Positions 42,252-51,292 of a stretch of DNA of 64,000 nucleotides are shown piece after piece (the stretch's first letter is position 1; the number at the start of each line of letters is the position of its first letter). The position numbers were made by a program, and so were the translations under genes. The notes below the pieces were generated by a model. It was not told the DNA's origin. It did no database searches and was given only the letters and a program-made list of their open reading frames with translations. Source of the stretch: Paenibacillus_AQ nitricinens (GTDB lineage: Bacteria > Bacillota > Bacilli > Paenibacillales > Paenibacillaceae); the NCBI RefSeq assembly GCF_052056485.1, contig NZ_CP183948.1:2976001-3040000 (forward strand). Reading direction: 5' to 3'.

Positions 42252-42559
42252 CTATACTAATCATCGTAGGTATGGCTGTTATTACATTTTTATTTCGTTT
42301 TGTGCCTTTACTGCTTACGAACCATACGAATGGTTCTTCCAAAGTCCAAGGGCTGCTGGAGTATTTGCCCATAGCGGTTCTTAGTGCATTAACGGTACCT
42401 GGAATCATTCAGGTAGACCCAGATGTTAATCTTGTGGGTATCGCATCAGGGACTGTCGCTGTTATACTGGTATTAATTAGAAAAATTCCGCTGCTCTTCG
42501 TGATTCTAGGCTCTGTTTCCGCAGCAATACTCGTAAAAATGCTAACCCTATATTTTTAA
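42248..42559 (+). CDS. azlD: AzlD domain protein, small exporter subunit
   Basis: A 103-aa protein with four short membrane segments: ILIIVGMAVITFLFRFVPLL, LLEYLPIAVLSALTVPGI, LVGIASGTVAVILVLI and IPLLFVILGSVSAAILVKM. AzlD is the small partner of AzlC. It overlaps azlC by 4 bp (ATGA), so translation is coupled. Confidence 0.92.
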   Translation: MTILIIVGMAVITFLFRFVPLLLTNHTNGSSKVQGLLEYLPIAVLSALTVPGIIQVDPDVNLVGIASGTVAVILVLIRKIPLLFVILGSVSAAILVKMLTLYF

Positions 42560-42592
42560 ATCAAAAGTCGGAACAGAAGGGGAGGACCTCTT

Positions 42593-44101
42593 ATGAAGCA
42601 TGATTTGCTGATCACACTCGATAAAGAACGACAGATACCATTTAGCCGTCAAATTTACGAGCAAGTTCGAAATGCTATCCATTCAGGAGCTTTAAGCGGG
42701 GGGGACCCCCTGCCTCCGTCTAGAACTTTGGCCAATCAGCTTGGCGTATCCAGAAGCGTGGTCCTTCAATCCTATGAGCTACTACAGGCAGAAGGGTATC
42801 TGGAGATGAAAAAAGGGGCGGGGACGTTTATTGCGGAGTTGACGTTGGAGGAGAAAGTTACAAAAGATTATGAGAGCCCTTACAATTTTATAACGAAGGG
42901 ACCTGATATCCTTACGCTTAATCCTCCTTCTACTAGAGAAGTTGATCATTTGAACCCGGTGTTTTGCGATTTTCGACATGGTGTACCTGCTTGGGACGCG
43001 TTTCCTATGGATCAATGGCAAAAAGCTCTTATGAATGCTTGCCGCCGTGCCTCACCGGATACTTTAGGCTATGGCCCTGCGGAGGGTTCACTGGGACTAC
43101 GCCGAGAGATTGCTCGTTTATTACGTTCCACGCGGTCTATGCCCGTTGTTCCAGAACAAATCGTGATTACTTCTGGAGCTACACAAGCTCTTGATATTTT
43201 ATCGAGGATTTTCTTATTTAAAGGTGATCAAGTCATTGTTGAAGATCCATCACATAGCGTTGTACGTGAAATATTTTCTTTTGCTGGGGTAGAGGTCATA
43301 CCTGTTAAAGTAGATCAAGATGGCATCTGTGTGGAAGAGATCCAAACAAACAGTGATAACGATAAAGAAGGTATTCTTAAAAAATCGCCAAAGCTAGTCT
43401 ATGTTACGCCTTCTCACCAGTTTCCTTTTGGGACGACACTGTCCTTGAAACGAAGAGTTCAGCTGCTGGATTGGGCGAAGGCTAATCATGCTTTTATTAT
43501 TGAAGACGATTATGACAGTGAATATAGGTACGAGGGTCCGAAATTATCCGCGCTTGCTGGTCTTGATGTTGAGGGTCGAGTCATTTATGTAGGCAGCTTT
43601 AGTAAAGTATTATTTCCTTCTCTGCGGATAGGTTATGTTGTGTTGCCTCCGGCTTTGCTTCAACCTTTTTTGGCCGTTAAATGGATTACAGATCGCATGT
43701 CTTCTGCTTTGGATCAGGAAGCGTTAGCTGAATTTATTCAGAATGGTCACTATGCAAGGCATGTTACACAGATGGGAAAGCTGTATGCTTCTCGTAGAGC
43801 CTGTCTAGTAGACAGCTTGAATACTGAATTTGGGAGTCGTGTGCGATATTATGGTGAGGAAGCGGGACTGCATTTACTGATAGAGCTGGAGTCGGATGCC
43901 GAAGAGAAGCGTATAGCTGAAGTGGCGCTCCGTTACGGAGTTCGCGTATATCCTGCATCTTCTTATTTTCTGGAGAGTAAACCTAAGGGACCTGTGTTTC
44001 TGGTAGGCTATTCTAATCTCACTGAGAATCAGATTAAGATGGGTGTGAACAGACTGATGTTAGCCGAAGCAGAAGCGACAGTTAGTTGTAGTCATTTATA
44101 A
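42593..44101 (+). CDS. MocR/GabR-type GntR family regulator with aminotransferase domain
   Basis: A 502-aa protein. Residues 1-80 are a GntR winged helix (FSRQIYEQVRNAIHSGALSG, SRTLANQLGVSRSVVLQSY). Residues 120-490 form a fold-type I aminotransferase domain: SGATQALDIL, SHQFPFGTTLSL, IIEDDYDSEYRY and the PLP-Lys in YVGSFSKVLFPSLRIGYV. Such regulators sense an amino-acid-linked ligand through PLP. It follows azlD by 33 bp, so it probably controls azlCD. Confidence 0.93.
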   Translation: MKHDLLITLDKERQIPFSRQIYEQVRNAIHSGALSGGDPLPPSRTLANQLGVSRSVVLQSYELLQAEGYLEMKKGAGTFIAELTLEEKVTKDYESPYNFITKGPDILTLNPPSTREVDHLNPVFCDFRHGVPAWDAFPMDQWQKALMNACRRASPDTLGYGPAEGSLGLRREIARLLRSTRSMPVVPEQIVITSGATQALDILSRIFLFKGDQVIVEDPSHSVVREIFSFAGVEVIPVKVDQDGICVEEIQTNSDNDKEGILKKSPKLVYVTPSHQFPFGTTLSLKRRVQLLDWAKANHAFIIEDDYDSEYRYEGPKLSALAGLDVEGRVIYVGSFSKVLFPSLRIGYVVLPPALLQPFLAVKWITDRMSSALDQEALAEFIQNGHYARHVTQMGKLYASRRACLVDSLNTEFGSRVRYYGEEAGLHLLIELESDAEEKRIAEVALRYGVRVYPASSYFLESKPKGPVFLVGYSNLTENQIKMGVNRLMLAEAEATVSCSHL

Positions 44102-44192
44102 TAGAAATGTTGGAACTTCATCATATTAACTTGAATGTTCCCTCTATAATTCATAATGAAAGGTGAAGTTATTTCTAATTCTGGAGGTTCTT

Positions 44193-45167
44193 ATGAAACG
44201 CTACATGATAGGAATTGATCTCGGTGGAACGAATATTAAAGCAGGAATTTATGATAACGATTTTATTTCAGTAAAAGAAGTATCCACGCCAACAGAAGCT
44301 GCTAAAGGTCCATTACATGTGTTGGAACGGATTAGAGATGCAGTACGTTTGATTACGGTTGAAGCGGATATTTCGCTAGATTTAGTAGAAGGTATGGGAA
44401 TCGGAGTGCCCGGATTACTTGATCCGGTAGCGGGCATTTCTTTTTTTTCGCCGAATTTTCCGGGATGGGAGCAAGTACATGTTGTTGACGAGATGAAGCA
44501 GTTTTACGATTTTCCTATTTTTATTGATAACGATGTAAGGGTAAATCTGTATGGAGAATGGCAGCAAGGTGCAGGCAAAGGTTACAACAATCTAGTTCTG
44601 ATTACTTTGGGAACGGGTTTAGGGTCGGGTATCGTGAACAACGGGAAAGTAATCTACGGCACATCTTATAGCGCTGGTGAAATTGGGCATATGAATATGT
44701 ACAGAAATGGACGACCATGTAAATGTGGGAGCTCTGGCTGCTTGGGTCGGTATGTGTCTGCGGTTGGCATGGTGAACACTTTTAAAGAGAAGCTGAAGGA
44801 AGGCCGAGCCAGCATGATTCAGACCTGGACTAATGATCAAGAAGAGCAAATTACCGCGCTAATGATATCTGAAGCCTACGAACTCGGAGACGCTCTCTCT
44901 ATGGAGGTCATGCAGGAGACTGGAACTATACTTGGCTTTGGATTAGCAAATGTAGTGAATATGCTTAACCCTGATCTTATTATTGTAGGTGGGGGGATGG
45001 CAGCAGCGGGCGATAAATTGCTCCAACCTGTTAGAGAAACTGTAAATAAGCATGCGTTGAAGCTATCTGGAAGTAAGTGTGAAATTGTTCAAGCAGAGCT
45101 TGGGAGTCGGGCCGGAACGATTGGTGCCGCCTCTTATTTGTATAGTAAGCTTCATGAAGCAGAGTAA
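44193..45167 (+). CDS. ROK family protein, probable glucokinase
   Basis: 324 aa from ATG 44193, 7 nt after CTGGAGG. ATP phosphate-1 motif MIGIDLGGTNIKAGI, catalytic Asp in FIDNDVRVNLYGEW, ATP site LGTGLGSGIV, and the ROK zinc motif as GHMNMYRNGRPCKCGSSGCL (His and three Cys). The usual Glu after the third Cys is Gly here (GCLGRY). It is probably a sugar kinase for glucose or a related hexose. Downstream is a SemiSWEET sugar-facilitator gene. Confidence 0.9.
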   Translation: MKRYMIGIDLGGTNIKAGIYDNDFISVKEVSTPTEAAKGPLHVLERIRDAVRLITVEADISLDLVEGMGIGVPGLLDPVAGISFFSPNFPGWEQVHVVDEMKQFYDFPIFIDNDVRVNLYGEWQQGAGKGYNNLVLITLGTGLGSGIVNNGKVIYGTSYSAGEIGHMNMYRNGRPCKCGSSGCLGRYVSAVGMVNTFKEKLKEGRASMIQTWTNDQEEQITALMISEAYELGDALSMEVMQETGTILGFGLANVVNMLNPDLIIVGGGMAAAGDKLLQPVRETVNKHALKLSGSKCEIVQAELGSRAGTIGAASYLYSKLHEAE

Positions 45168-45261
45168 CTGAACGTTGCTTGTTATTTTTATTTTGACATA
45201 GATTGGAACCAGACGGAGCCGCCCGGAATACAACAGTAATAAAATCCGTGGAGGTGCTCTT

Positions 45262-45531
45262 ATGTTTGCAATCATGCAATTAATAGGTGGAGTGATTCTT
45301 TCAGTAGGATGGATTCCTCAGATTGTTCAGATCTTGAAGTCCAAATCCGTAGCCGATTTAAATTTGAAGTCGTATTTGCTTATGCTGCTTGGGATTAGTC
45401 TTATGGAAGCTTATGCGATCAGTTTGGCGGTTACTGGGGTAGGTTTAGCATTTTTGATTACGAATACGATGTCCTTATGTGTTGTACTGCTGGTTATTAT
45501 TCTAGTGCTTAAATATCGAGCAAGATCATGA
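45262..45531 (+). CDS. SemiSWEET (PQ-loop) sugar transporter
   Basis: An 89-aa protein with three transmembrane helices (residues 5-24, 38-57, 63-84). The PQ-loop reads GGVILSVGWIPQIVQILKSK, with Pro-Gln in helix 1, as in SemiSWEETs and MtN3 proteins. Such proteins form homodimers that pass sugars down a gradient. AGGTG precedes the ATG. It lies 94 bp after the ROK kinase gene and overlaps the next gene by 4 bp. Confidence 0.8.
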   Translation: MFAIMQLIGGVILSVGWIPQIVQILKSKSVADLNLKSYLLMLLGISLMEAYAISLAVTGVGLAFLITNTMSLCVVLLVIILVLKYRARS

Positions 45532-46040
45532 TTGAAGTTAAGAAGGTAGGAAACGGAATGACGTACAGTTATCGAAAAGCCGCATCTGCGGACTATGCCA
45601 CAATATGTGCTTTTCCTAAAGATTCAATGGAAGTGTTCTTTATGTCGCCTAAGCTGGAATATCCGCTTACTTCTGACCAATTAGAGCAGGCTGCACAAGA
45701 CAGGGAAAAGCAAACTGTGATCTTAAATGAACGAGACCAAGTCATTGGATACGCCAATTTATATTACCAAAAAGAACAAGATTTATATTGGCTAGGAAAT
45801 CTTATTGTTTCACCAGATTATAGAGGTAAGGGAGCCGCGGAGTATTTGATTCGTACCATGCTTGCTGCTGCTAAAGAGGACTTACAGCTTCAAGAGTTAC
45901 ATCTGGTTTGTCATAATGTGAATACTAAAGGGATGTTATTATACTCCAGGTTAGGATTTAAGCCGTATGAAATTGTCAAAAGAACAGGTCCTCATGAAAC
46001 AATCATCGCCGGAATTTTTATGAAAATAGAGCTAACTTAG
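45528..46040 (+). CDS. GNAT family N-acetyltransferase
   Basis: 170 aa, ATG overlapping the SemiSWEET stop; an alternative start is ATG 45558. GNLIVSPDYRGKGAAEYLIR carries the acetyl-CoA loop RGKGAA, and LHLVCHNVNTKGMLLYSRLGF is the C-terminal motif. Substrate unknown; coupling to the transporter gene is likely incidental or suggests shared expression. Confidence 0.82.
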   Translation: MIEVKKVGNGMTYSYRKAASADYATICAFPKDSMEVFFMSPKLEYPLTSDQLEQAAQDREKQTVILNERDQVIGYANLYYQKEQDLYWLGNLIVSPDYRGKGAAEYLIRTMLAAAKEDLQLQELHLVCHNVNTKGMLLYSRLGFKPYEIVKRTGPHETIIAGIFMKIELT

Positions 46041-46062
46041 GTTAGTAAATGCGGAGGTACAT

Positions 46063-46938
46063 TTGAGCGAAAAATATTTTACATACGAAATCGATGCAGT
46101 AACTTTTCAATTGCAAGAGCCTTGTGATTTTGCTTGGTTATCTAAACTTGGCAGGGTGTTCAAAGTGTTCGATCAGCAGGACTCGGGAAATCTTTCTTTT
46201 GGGGTGGAGAAGGAGGGTCAGAAGGTTTTTGTGAAATTTGCTGGAGCGAAGCCTTTGACTTATGATGGGAACCCCTCAGATGCAGTTGATAATTTGATTA
46301 AAGCTGTTCCGTTGTATAATGAACTTGAATCTAAATCGCTGATCAATCTGGTGTCACACTTTGAAGTTGGAGCGGGATATGCAGCGGTGTTTGAATGGTT
46401 TGAAGGTGAATGTTTACATTCGCATTGGCTGTTTTCGGGAGAAGCTAAGTTGAATCATCCGGAATCGCCTTTTTACCGCTATAAGCAATTATCTGTTGAA
46501 AAACGTTTAGTGTCCTTAGACGTAATTTTTGCGTTTCATGAACATGTTGAGTTGCAGGGTTATGTCGCTGTCGATTTTTACGATGGAAGTATTCTTTATA
46601 ATTTCGCGAACGATGAAACAAGGATTTGTGATATTGATTTTTATAGACCTAAGCCAACTGTAAATGATCTGGGAGAGAACTTCTGGGGTTCATCCAGATT
46701 CAAGTCACCGGAAGAGTTTATCTTGGATGCACCGATTGATGAAGTTACCAGTGTATTCAATATGGGCGCAACAGCATTTGTTCTATTAGGAGGAGCCTCC
46801 GACCGGTCGTTTGCAAAATGGGAAGCGAGCCAAGCGCACTACGATATTGCTTTACGGGCGATTAGCCTGGAGCGTGAGCAGCGGTATCAGAGTGTAGCGG
46901 AATTTAAATTAGCTTGGGATAGAGCAGGGGATTGTTGA
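46063..46938 (+). CDS. Protein-kinase-like fold protein
   Basis: A 291-aa protein with a TTG start after GGAGG. A kinase-like layout is visible: Lys of a VAIK-type strand in KVFVKFAGAKP (about residue 60), hinge-like AAVFEWFEGECL, catalytic-loop counterpart GYVAVDFYDGSILYNF (Asp kept, the usual Asn replaced by Ser), and DIDFYRP in place of DFG. It is probably an active phosphotransferase of the Ser/Thr-kinase or APH-like superfamily. Its substrate is unknown. It follows the GNAT gene by 22 bp, so it may belong to the same operon. Confidence 0.7.
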   Translation: MSEKYFTYEIDAVTFQLQEPCDFAWLSKLGRVFKVFDQQDSGNLSFGVEKEGQKVFVKFAGAKPLTYDGNPSDAVDNLIKAVPLYNELESKSLINLVSHFEVGAGYAAVFEWFEGECLHSHWLFSGEAKLNHPESPFYRYKQLSVEKRLVSLDVIFAFHEHVELQGYVAVDFYDGSILYNFANDETRICDIDFYRPKPTVNDLGENFWGSSRFKSPEEFILDAPIDEVTSVFNMGATAFVLLGGASDRSFAKWEASQAHYDIALRAISLEREQRYQSVAEFKLAWDRAGDC

Positions 46939-47041
46939 GGCGGGTGGGAAGTGAGAACTGCTTCAACTGCAAGATAAGAATGATAGCCCTGCTATTGTCA
47001 CATGATATGATTTATAAATAGAACAAGCAGGAGGGGTTTCA

Positions 47042-47575
47042 TTGAGGAGAGACATTCAACATGTTCCCTACGGCTATGAGCCACCGGTTGAACAACGTAA
47101 AGGGACATTAGTATTTTACGATTCTTTTGAACATATAACAGATCAGGAGCTTGTAATCGCGGCAAAAACGGCCACCGATCGGCGTTTCACTAAGCTAGTG
47201 CTATATCCGCTTCATGAAGAAACGGTGAGACGGATGACCAAAGAGCCGGTGAGCGCTTATTATAAGCGTGAGGACCGGCTGCATGAATGGAAGAGGGATC
47301 AAGGACTTAGCTTCATCACGATAGAGAGTTTGGAGGGGAAGCGAAAAAAATATACTCCCCTTGATTCTGCGCTTCGGCATCTTGCAGAAATCTATCCTTC
47401 GCCGATTTTTTTGTATTTAACACCTGAGCTGGCGAATCAGTTTGCGTCTTACTCCTCTTTTGAAGAGTGGATTGTAAAGATTCGGTTATTGTTGCCATCA
47501 GCACCTTCATCACTACATCCAAGGCTACTAAAATTTCGGCATCGGTGGGATGTCGTTGGAGAAGAGAAAAAGTAA
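47042..47575 (+). CDS. Conserved hypothetical protein, 177 aa
   Basis: A TTG start after GGAGGGG. The middle (GTLVFYDSFEHITDQELVIA, then FTKLVLYPLHEETVRRM) alternates beta strands and helices like a Rossmann-type or nucleotidyltransferase-like fold. The C-terminus ends LLKFRHRWDVVGEEKK. There is no membrane segment and I do not recognise a family. It converges on the DUF4395 gene with only 6 bp between the stops. Confidence 0.7.
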   Translation: MRRDIQHVPYGYEPPVEQRKGTLVFYDSFEHITDQELVIAAKTATDRRFTKLVLYPLHEETVRRMTKEPVSAYYKREDRLHEWKRDQGLSFITIESLEGKRKKYTPLDSALRHLAEIYPSPIFLYLTPELANQFASYSSFEEWIVKIRLLLPSAPSSLHPRLLKFRHRWDVVGEEKK

Positions 47576-47581
47576 ACAGAT

Positions 47582-48025
47582 TTAATGCGTGCTGCTCTGT
47601 TTACGTCTATAATTGTACATTCTCCACTGATAATGGATAAAACATCCGATGCAAAAACCAAGAATGGCTACAGTGGCTGCCACTGCAACAAGCGCTGTGA
47701 AAATATAGGCAGCAATCGTCCAGCCCGCGATGAAGCTGATCAGACCACCCGTGAGGCAGAAGACAGCAATCGTTTGGTTAAACTGTTGCTGTGACCAGTC
47801 TTCGAGTACATAGTGCGAACGTTCTTTTGTCAGAAACTTAGCAGCCAGTTTAATGATGGGATTATAACCGAACAACAGTCCGAGCAATCCGGCAAACAAG
47901 GGCAGCGCAAGAATCCAGTGCTGGCCTGTTAGCCATGTCAATATTACAGAAATGACGATAAACGCCTGATTAGTCTTTACTAATGGCCGTGGAATTCCTT
48001 TGGGCACGTCTTGCATTTTATTCAC
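47582..48025 (-). CDS. DUF4395 family membrane protein
   Basis: A 147-aa protein with about four transmembrane segments. IPRPLVKTNQ at the N-terminus, FNQTIAVFCLTGG in the middle and GFCIGCFIHYQW near the C-terminus match DUF4395. The two Cys in GFCIGCF are the conserved pair. Function unknown; some members sit near thioredoxin-like proteins. AAAGGTG precedes the ATG on the minus strand. Confidence 0.85.
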   Translation of the reverse strand: MNKMQDVPKGIPRPLVKTNQAFIVISVILTWLTGQHWILALPLFAGLLGLLFGYNPIIKLAAKFLTKERSHYVLEDWSQQQFNQTIAVFCLTGGLISFIAGWTIAAYIFTALVAVAATVAILGFCIGCFIHYQWRMYNYRRKQSSTH

Positions 48026-48138
48026 ACCTTTCTCATTGGAATAATTATAGTATACGCTGAGGTTGAGGGAATGGGAAGTAGATTACTTTGAATTTAAGTA
48101 ATTTATATGTTGACATATCTCTTTAAAATATGGTTCTA

Positions 48139-48161
48139 TTATATAGACCAATTGTTATAAT
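48139..48161 (+). promoter_or_regulatory. Candidate LmrA/YxaF-like operator
   Basis: ATATAGACCAATTGTTATAA lies 18 bp before the TetR start and contains a TATAAT. It resembles, from memory, the TAGACCA-containing boxes bound by B. subtilis LmrA and YxaF, to which the encoded regulator is related. Confidence 0.4.
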
Positions 48162-48178
48162 ACAAAGGAAGTGTCAGC

Positions 48179-48748
48179 TTGTCGAACAAGCCGAATACGC
48201 GTGAGGCGATTCTCCACACCGCTTCGAAATTATTTTTTTCTCAGGGATATCATGCAACAGGCCTAAATCAGATTATTAAAGACAGCGATTCACCGAAGGG
48301 GTCTCTTTATTATTACTTCCCCCACGGCAAAGAAGAGCTGGTTTTAACATGCATTAACCGAATTGGTGAAATAGTTGCTCAGAAGATTAAGCATCATTTG
48401 GTGAGTGGCAATAATGCTGCTGAAGCGATGGAGGATTTCATTCTAGGAATGGCTAAAGATGCAGTAGAATCCTCATTCGAGGGGATTGTTCCGTTCAGTT
48501 TTTGGTTAGCGGCGGAGACCTCTTGTATTAGTGAGGAGCTGCGGACTGCATGTAAATCTGTGTTTATGGACTTGCAGGATGTGATCAAGAAACGCCTTCT
48601 GGAAGAAGGTGTGGAGAGCAACACTGCAGCCGATAAGGCTTCAGTAATAGTCTCATTATTTGAAGGAGCACTTCTTCAGACGCTGACTTTAAGGGATGAA
48701 CAACCGCTTCTCGCGGCGGCAAAGATTATCCCTGCAATACTTGGTTAG
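48179..48748 (+). CDS. TetR family regulator, LmrA/YxaF-like
   Basis: A 189-aa TetR repressor; TTG start after AAAGGAAG. N-terminal helix-turn-helix: REAILHTASKLFFSQGYHAT, then GLNQIIKDSDSPKGSLYYYFP. The C-terminal domain (LAAETSCISEELRTACKSVF) is like YxaF/LmrA (LASETALISEPLRTVCMKVF from memory). It lies 38 bp before an MFS efflux gene that it very likely represses, matching the LmrA-LmrB layout of lincomycin resistance in B. subtilis. Confidence 0.9.
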   Translation: MSNKPNTREAILHTASKLFFSQGYHATGLNQIIKDSDSPKGSLYYYFPHGKEELVLTCINRIGEIVAQKIKHHLVSGNNAAEAMEDFILGMAKDAVESSFEGIVPFSFWLAAETSCISEELRTACKSVFMDLQDVIKKRLLEEGVESNTAADKASVIVSLFEGALLQTLTLRDEQPLLAAAKIIPAILG

Positions 48749-48786
48749 ATATAGAAAAATAGATAAGAATATCAGGAGGATTAAGA

Positions 48787-50253
48787 GTGGAAGCAACTAT
48801 GCAAGGAAAGCAACAAAATGAAGTAAAGAAGTTTAAAACCATTCCGATTTTAGTCTCATTACTACTTGCAGGATTTATCGGAATGTTCAGTGAAACCGCA
48901 CTAAATGTAGCTTTAAGTGATCTTATGAATGTCCTTCAAATTACTCCAGCAACAGCACAATGGTTGACGACAGCTTATCTGCTTACACTGGGGATTCTAG
49001 TCCCAATTTCGGGAATGCTCCTTCAGTGGTTCTCGACTAGACAGTTGTTTGTTGCTGCATTATGTTTTTCAATACTTGGAACGTTTCTAGCTGCAGTATC
49101 ACCTAATTTTGAGTTTCTATTAACAGCTCGTGTGGTACAAGCAATGGGTACTGCGCTCCTATTACCACTAATGTTTAATACCATCCTTATCATCATTGCT
49201 CCTGAAAAACGTGGGGCTGCAATGGGGATGATTGGGTTGGTTATCATGGTAGCGCCAGCGATCGGTCCTACTATTGCTGGTCTTCTAATTGAAAGCCTTA
49301 GCTGGCACTGGATCTTCTGGCTGTCACTGCCATTCCTGGTGATCGCATTGATATTCGGGATCCTCTTCATGCAAAATGTAACGAAGGTTACGAAGCCGAA
49401 GATTGACATTCTCTCCATAGTGTTATCTTCAATCGGATTTGGTGGAATCGTGTTTGGTTTCAGTAGCGCCGGTGAAGAAGCTGGTTGGGGAAGTCCAAAA
49501 GTGATCATAGCTATCGTAGTAGGTGTGGTATCACTCTTACTATTCGGTTTGCGTCAAATGAAGATGAAGCAGCCTATGATTAATCTGCGAGCATTTAAAT
49601 ATCCGATGTTCTCCATTGGTGTGGCTATGGTATTTATTTGTATGATGGTTATCCTATCATCCATGTTGATTCTGCCGATGTATCTTCAACAGGGTCAAGG
49701 ATATACAGCGTTCAAGGCAGGCTTGCTGCTACTTCCAGGGGGGATTATTAACGGATTGATGTCCCCGATCATGGGTCGTATGTTCGATAAGTACGGTCCG
49801 AAATGGCTCGTTATTCCGGGTCTAACTATTGCAGCGGCTGCCTTGTGGTTCTTCTCCAGTATTACTGTAGCTTCTACGGTCGTATTCGTAATCGTACTTC
49901 ACAGTACCCTTATGATTGGTGTGTCGATGGTATTTATGCCTGCACAAACCAACGGAATTAACCAGCTGCCGCTAGAATTATATCCAGATGGAACAGCGAT
50001 TATGAATACGCTGCAGCAGGTTGCTGGTGCGATCGGTACCGCATTAGCGGTCAGCATTATGTCCGCAGGTTCTAAGAATTATTTGAAAACTGTGGCCGAT
50101 CCTGCCGATCCAGCGAATATGTTGCCTGCGTTCACGCAAGGCGTGCAAAATGCTTTTATTTTCGGAATGAGTATGGCGATTGTAGGACTAATACTTGCTT
50201 TCTTCATTAAAAGAGTAGTTGTGAATCATAAAATGAATACTTCAATGCATTAA
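48787..50253 (+). CDS. MFS multidrug efflux protein, DHA2 family (LmrB-like)
   Basis: 488 aa from GTG 48787, 7 nt after AGGAGG. Fourteen predicted membrane segments. TAYLLTLGILVPISGML and RVVQAMGTALLLPLMFNTIL (motif C region with GPTIAGLLIESLSWHWIFW) mark the DHA2 group with LmrB, EmrB and Bmr3-like pumps. It is probably a drug:H+ antiporter induced through the TetR gene before it. Confidence 0.9.
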   Translation: MEATMQGKQQNEVKKFKTIPILVSLLLAGFIGMFSETALNVALSDLMNVLQITPATAQWLTTAYLLTLGILVPISGMLLQWFSTRQLFVAALCFSILGTFLAAVSPNFEFLLTARVVQAMGTALLLPLMFNTILIIIAPEKRGAAMGMIGLVIMVAPAIGPTIAGLLIESLSWHWIFWLSLPFLVIALIFGILFMQNVTKVTKPKIDILSIVLSSIGFGGIVFGFSSAGEEAGWGSPKVIIAIVVGVVSLLLFGLRQMKMKQPMINLRAFKYPMFSIGVAMVFICMMVILSSMLILPMYLQQGQGYTAFKAGLLLLPGGIINGLMSPIMGRMFDKYGPKWLVIPGLTIAAAALWFFSSITVASTVVFVIVLHSTLMIGVSMVFMPAQTNGINQLPLELYPDGTAIMNTLQQVAGAIGTALAVSIMSAGSKNYLKTVADPADPANMLPAFTQGVQNAFIFGMSMAIVGLILAFFIKRVVVNHKMNTSMH

Positions 50254-50273
50254 TAAATAAGGTAAACCGTTAT

Positions 50274-50347
50274 CCCCTTACGCTAGATAGTGGTGAAAGT
50301 TCATGAACTTATGGACTCATCACTGTCGATCGGAGGGGACTTTTTTT
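50274..50347 (+). terminator. Large terminator after the DHA2 gene
   Basis: Outer stem ATCCCCTTACGC / CGATCGGAGGGGA-like arms with inner AGTGGTGA / TCATCACT, then TTTTTTT. Confidence 0.65.
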
Positions 50348-50362
50348 GCCTACAACAAGAAA

Positions 50363-50402
50363 GAAGGGCCTCTCCCTGGTAGCATACAGAGAAGCGGCCT
50401 CC
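50363..50402 (-). terminator. Terminator of the leftward SDR gene
   Basis: On the minus strand GAGGCCGCTTCTCT pairs with GGGAGAGGCC and is followed by CTTCTTTCTTGTT. Confidence 0.5.
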
Positions 50403-50415
50403 ACCTAACTTCTTT

Positions 50416-51234
50416 TTAAGAAAAATGCTGGGCAATATTAGTCAGATACTCTTCTTCATCTGTAGTTTCTTTCATATGAATGAGCATTTTTGCATCTTCT
50501 CCAACGATGTACCGGAATTGACTTGTCCCATCTGTGGCGGCCTGATATATGGTTTCCGCAACGATTTCTGGAGGTGAAGCATAGTCAGGTTGTTTTTCCA
50601 TCTCACCCAGCTTACCTAAAAATGCAGTCGTAAAGGGCTTATAATCTGTTAATGCCTCATTAAAAAAGAACTCCATCGATCTTCCACCAAAGTCCGTCTG
50701 AATAGCACCGGGTTCAATTAACTTTACTTTGATGTTTTGTGATGCTAATTCATAAGATACGGATTCAGAAAAACCTTCTACGGCGAATTTCGTTGAATGA
50801 TACAGAGACATCGTAGGAAAGGTTACTTTCCCTCCCATAGAAGAAATATTGATCAGCAAACCATTTTGATTAGATCTAAAGTGGGGTAAGATGGCTTTAG
50901 TCATACTGATAAGTCCAAATACGTTCACTTCAAACTGTCTTCTGATCTGCTCATCTGTCGCTACCTCAATAAGTCCCATTGTTCCATAACCCGCATTATT
51001 GAGGAGGACGTCAATTTTACCGAAATGCTTAATTGCTTCCGCTAACGCAGGTTGAATCGTCTCTGCCTTCTCAACATCAAGCTGTAAAACCAATACATTA
51101 TCAAGTGTAATAAGTTCACTTTCTTGTTCAGGTGAACGCATCGTTGCTACAACGTTCCATCCTCTTTCAGCAAAATGTTTTGCTGTAGTTCTCCCAATGC
51201 CAGACGAAGCACCCGTTATAAAAATTGTTTTCAT
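50416..51234 (-). CDS. SDR family oxidoreductase
   Basis: 272 aa from the ATG ending at base 51234, 8 nt after AGGAGG. TGASSGIGRTTAKH is the cofactor loop, NNAGYGTMG the structural motif, ISSMGGKVTFP carries the catalytic Ser and YHSTKFAVE the Tyr and Lys. A long C-terminal lid (residues 190-260) is like 17-beta-HSD-type SDRs. It is transcribed away from the PadR gene at 51293-51826 in the same direction, so the two form one unit with PadR first. Confidence 0.9.
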   Translation of the reverse strand: MKTIFITGASSGIGRTTAKHFAERGWNVVATMRSPEQESELITLDNVLVLQLDVEKAETIQPALAEAIKHFGKIDVLLNNAGYGTMGLIEVATDEQIRRQFEVNVFGLISMTKAILPHFRSNQNGLLINISSMGGKVTFPTMSLYHSTKFAVEGFSESVSYELASQNIKVKLIEPGAIQTDFGGRSMEFFFNEALTDYKPFTTAFLGKLGEMEKQPDYASPPEIVAETIYQAATDGTSQFRYIVGEDAKMLIHMKETTDEEEYLTNIAQHFS

Positions 51235-51292
51235 TAACAATTCCTCCTAAAAGTTTTCTGAGAGTTACATCTTCACTTGGTACGTACAAAAC

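Noticed and set aside
47572..47603. Perfect 9-bp inverted repeat GTAAACAGA / TCTGTTTAC between converging genes as a terminator
   Set aside because: No T run after either arm; it overlaps both stop codons and may be a weak structure only.
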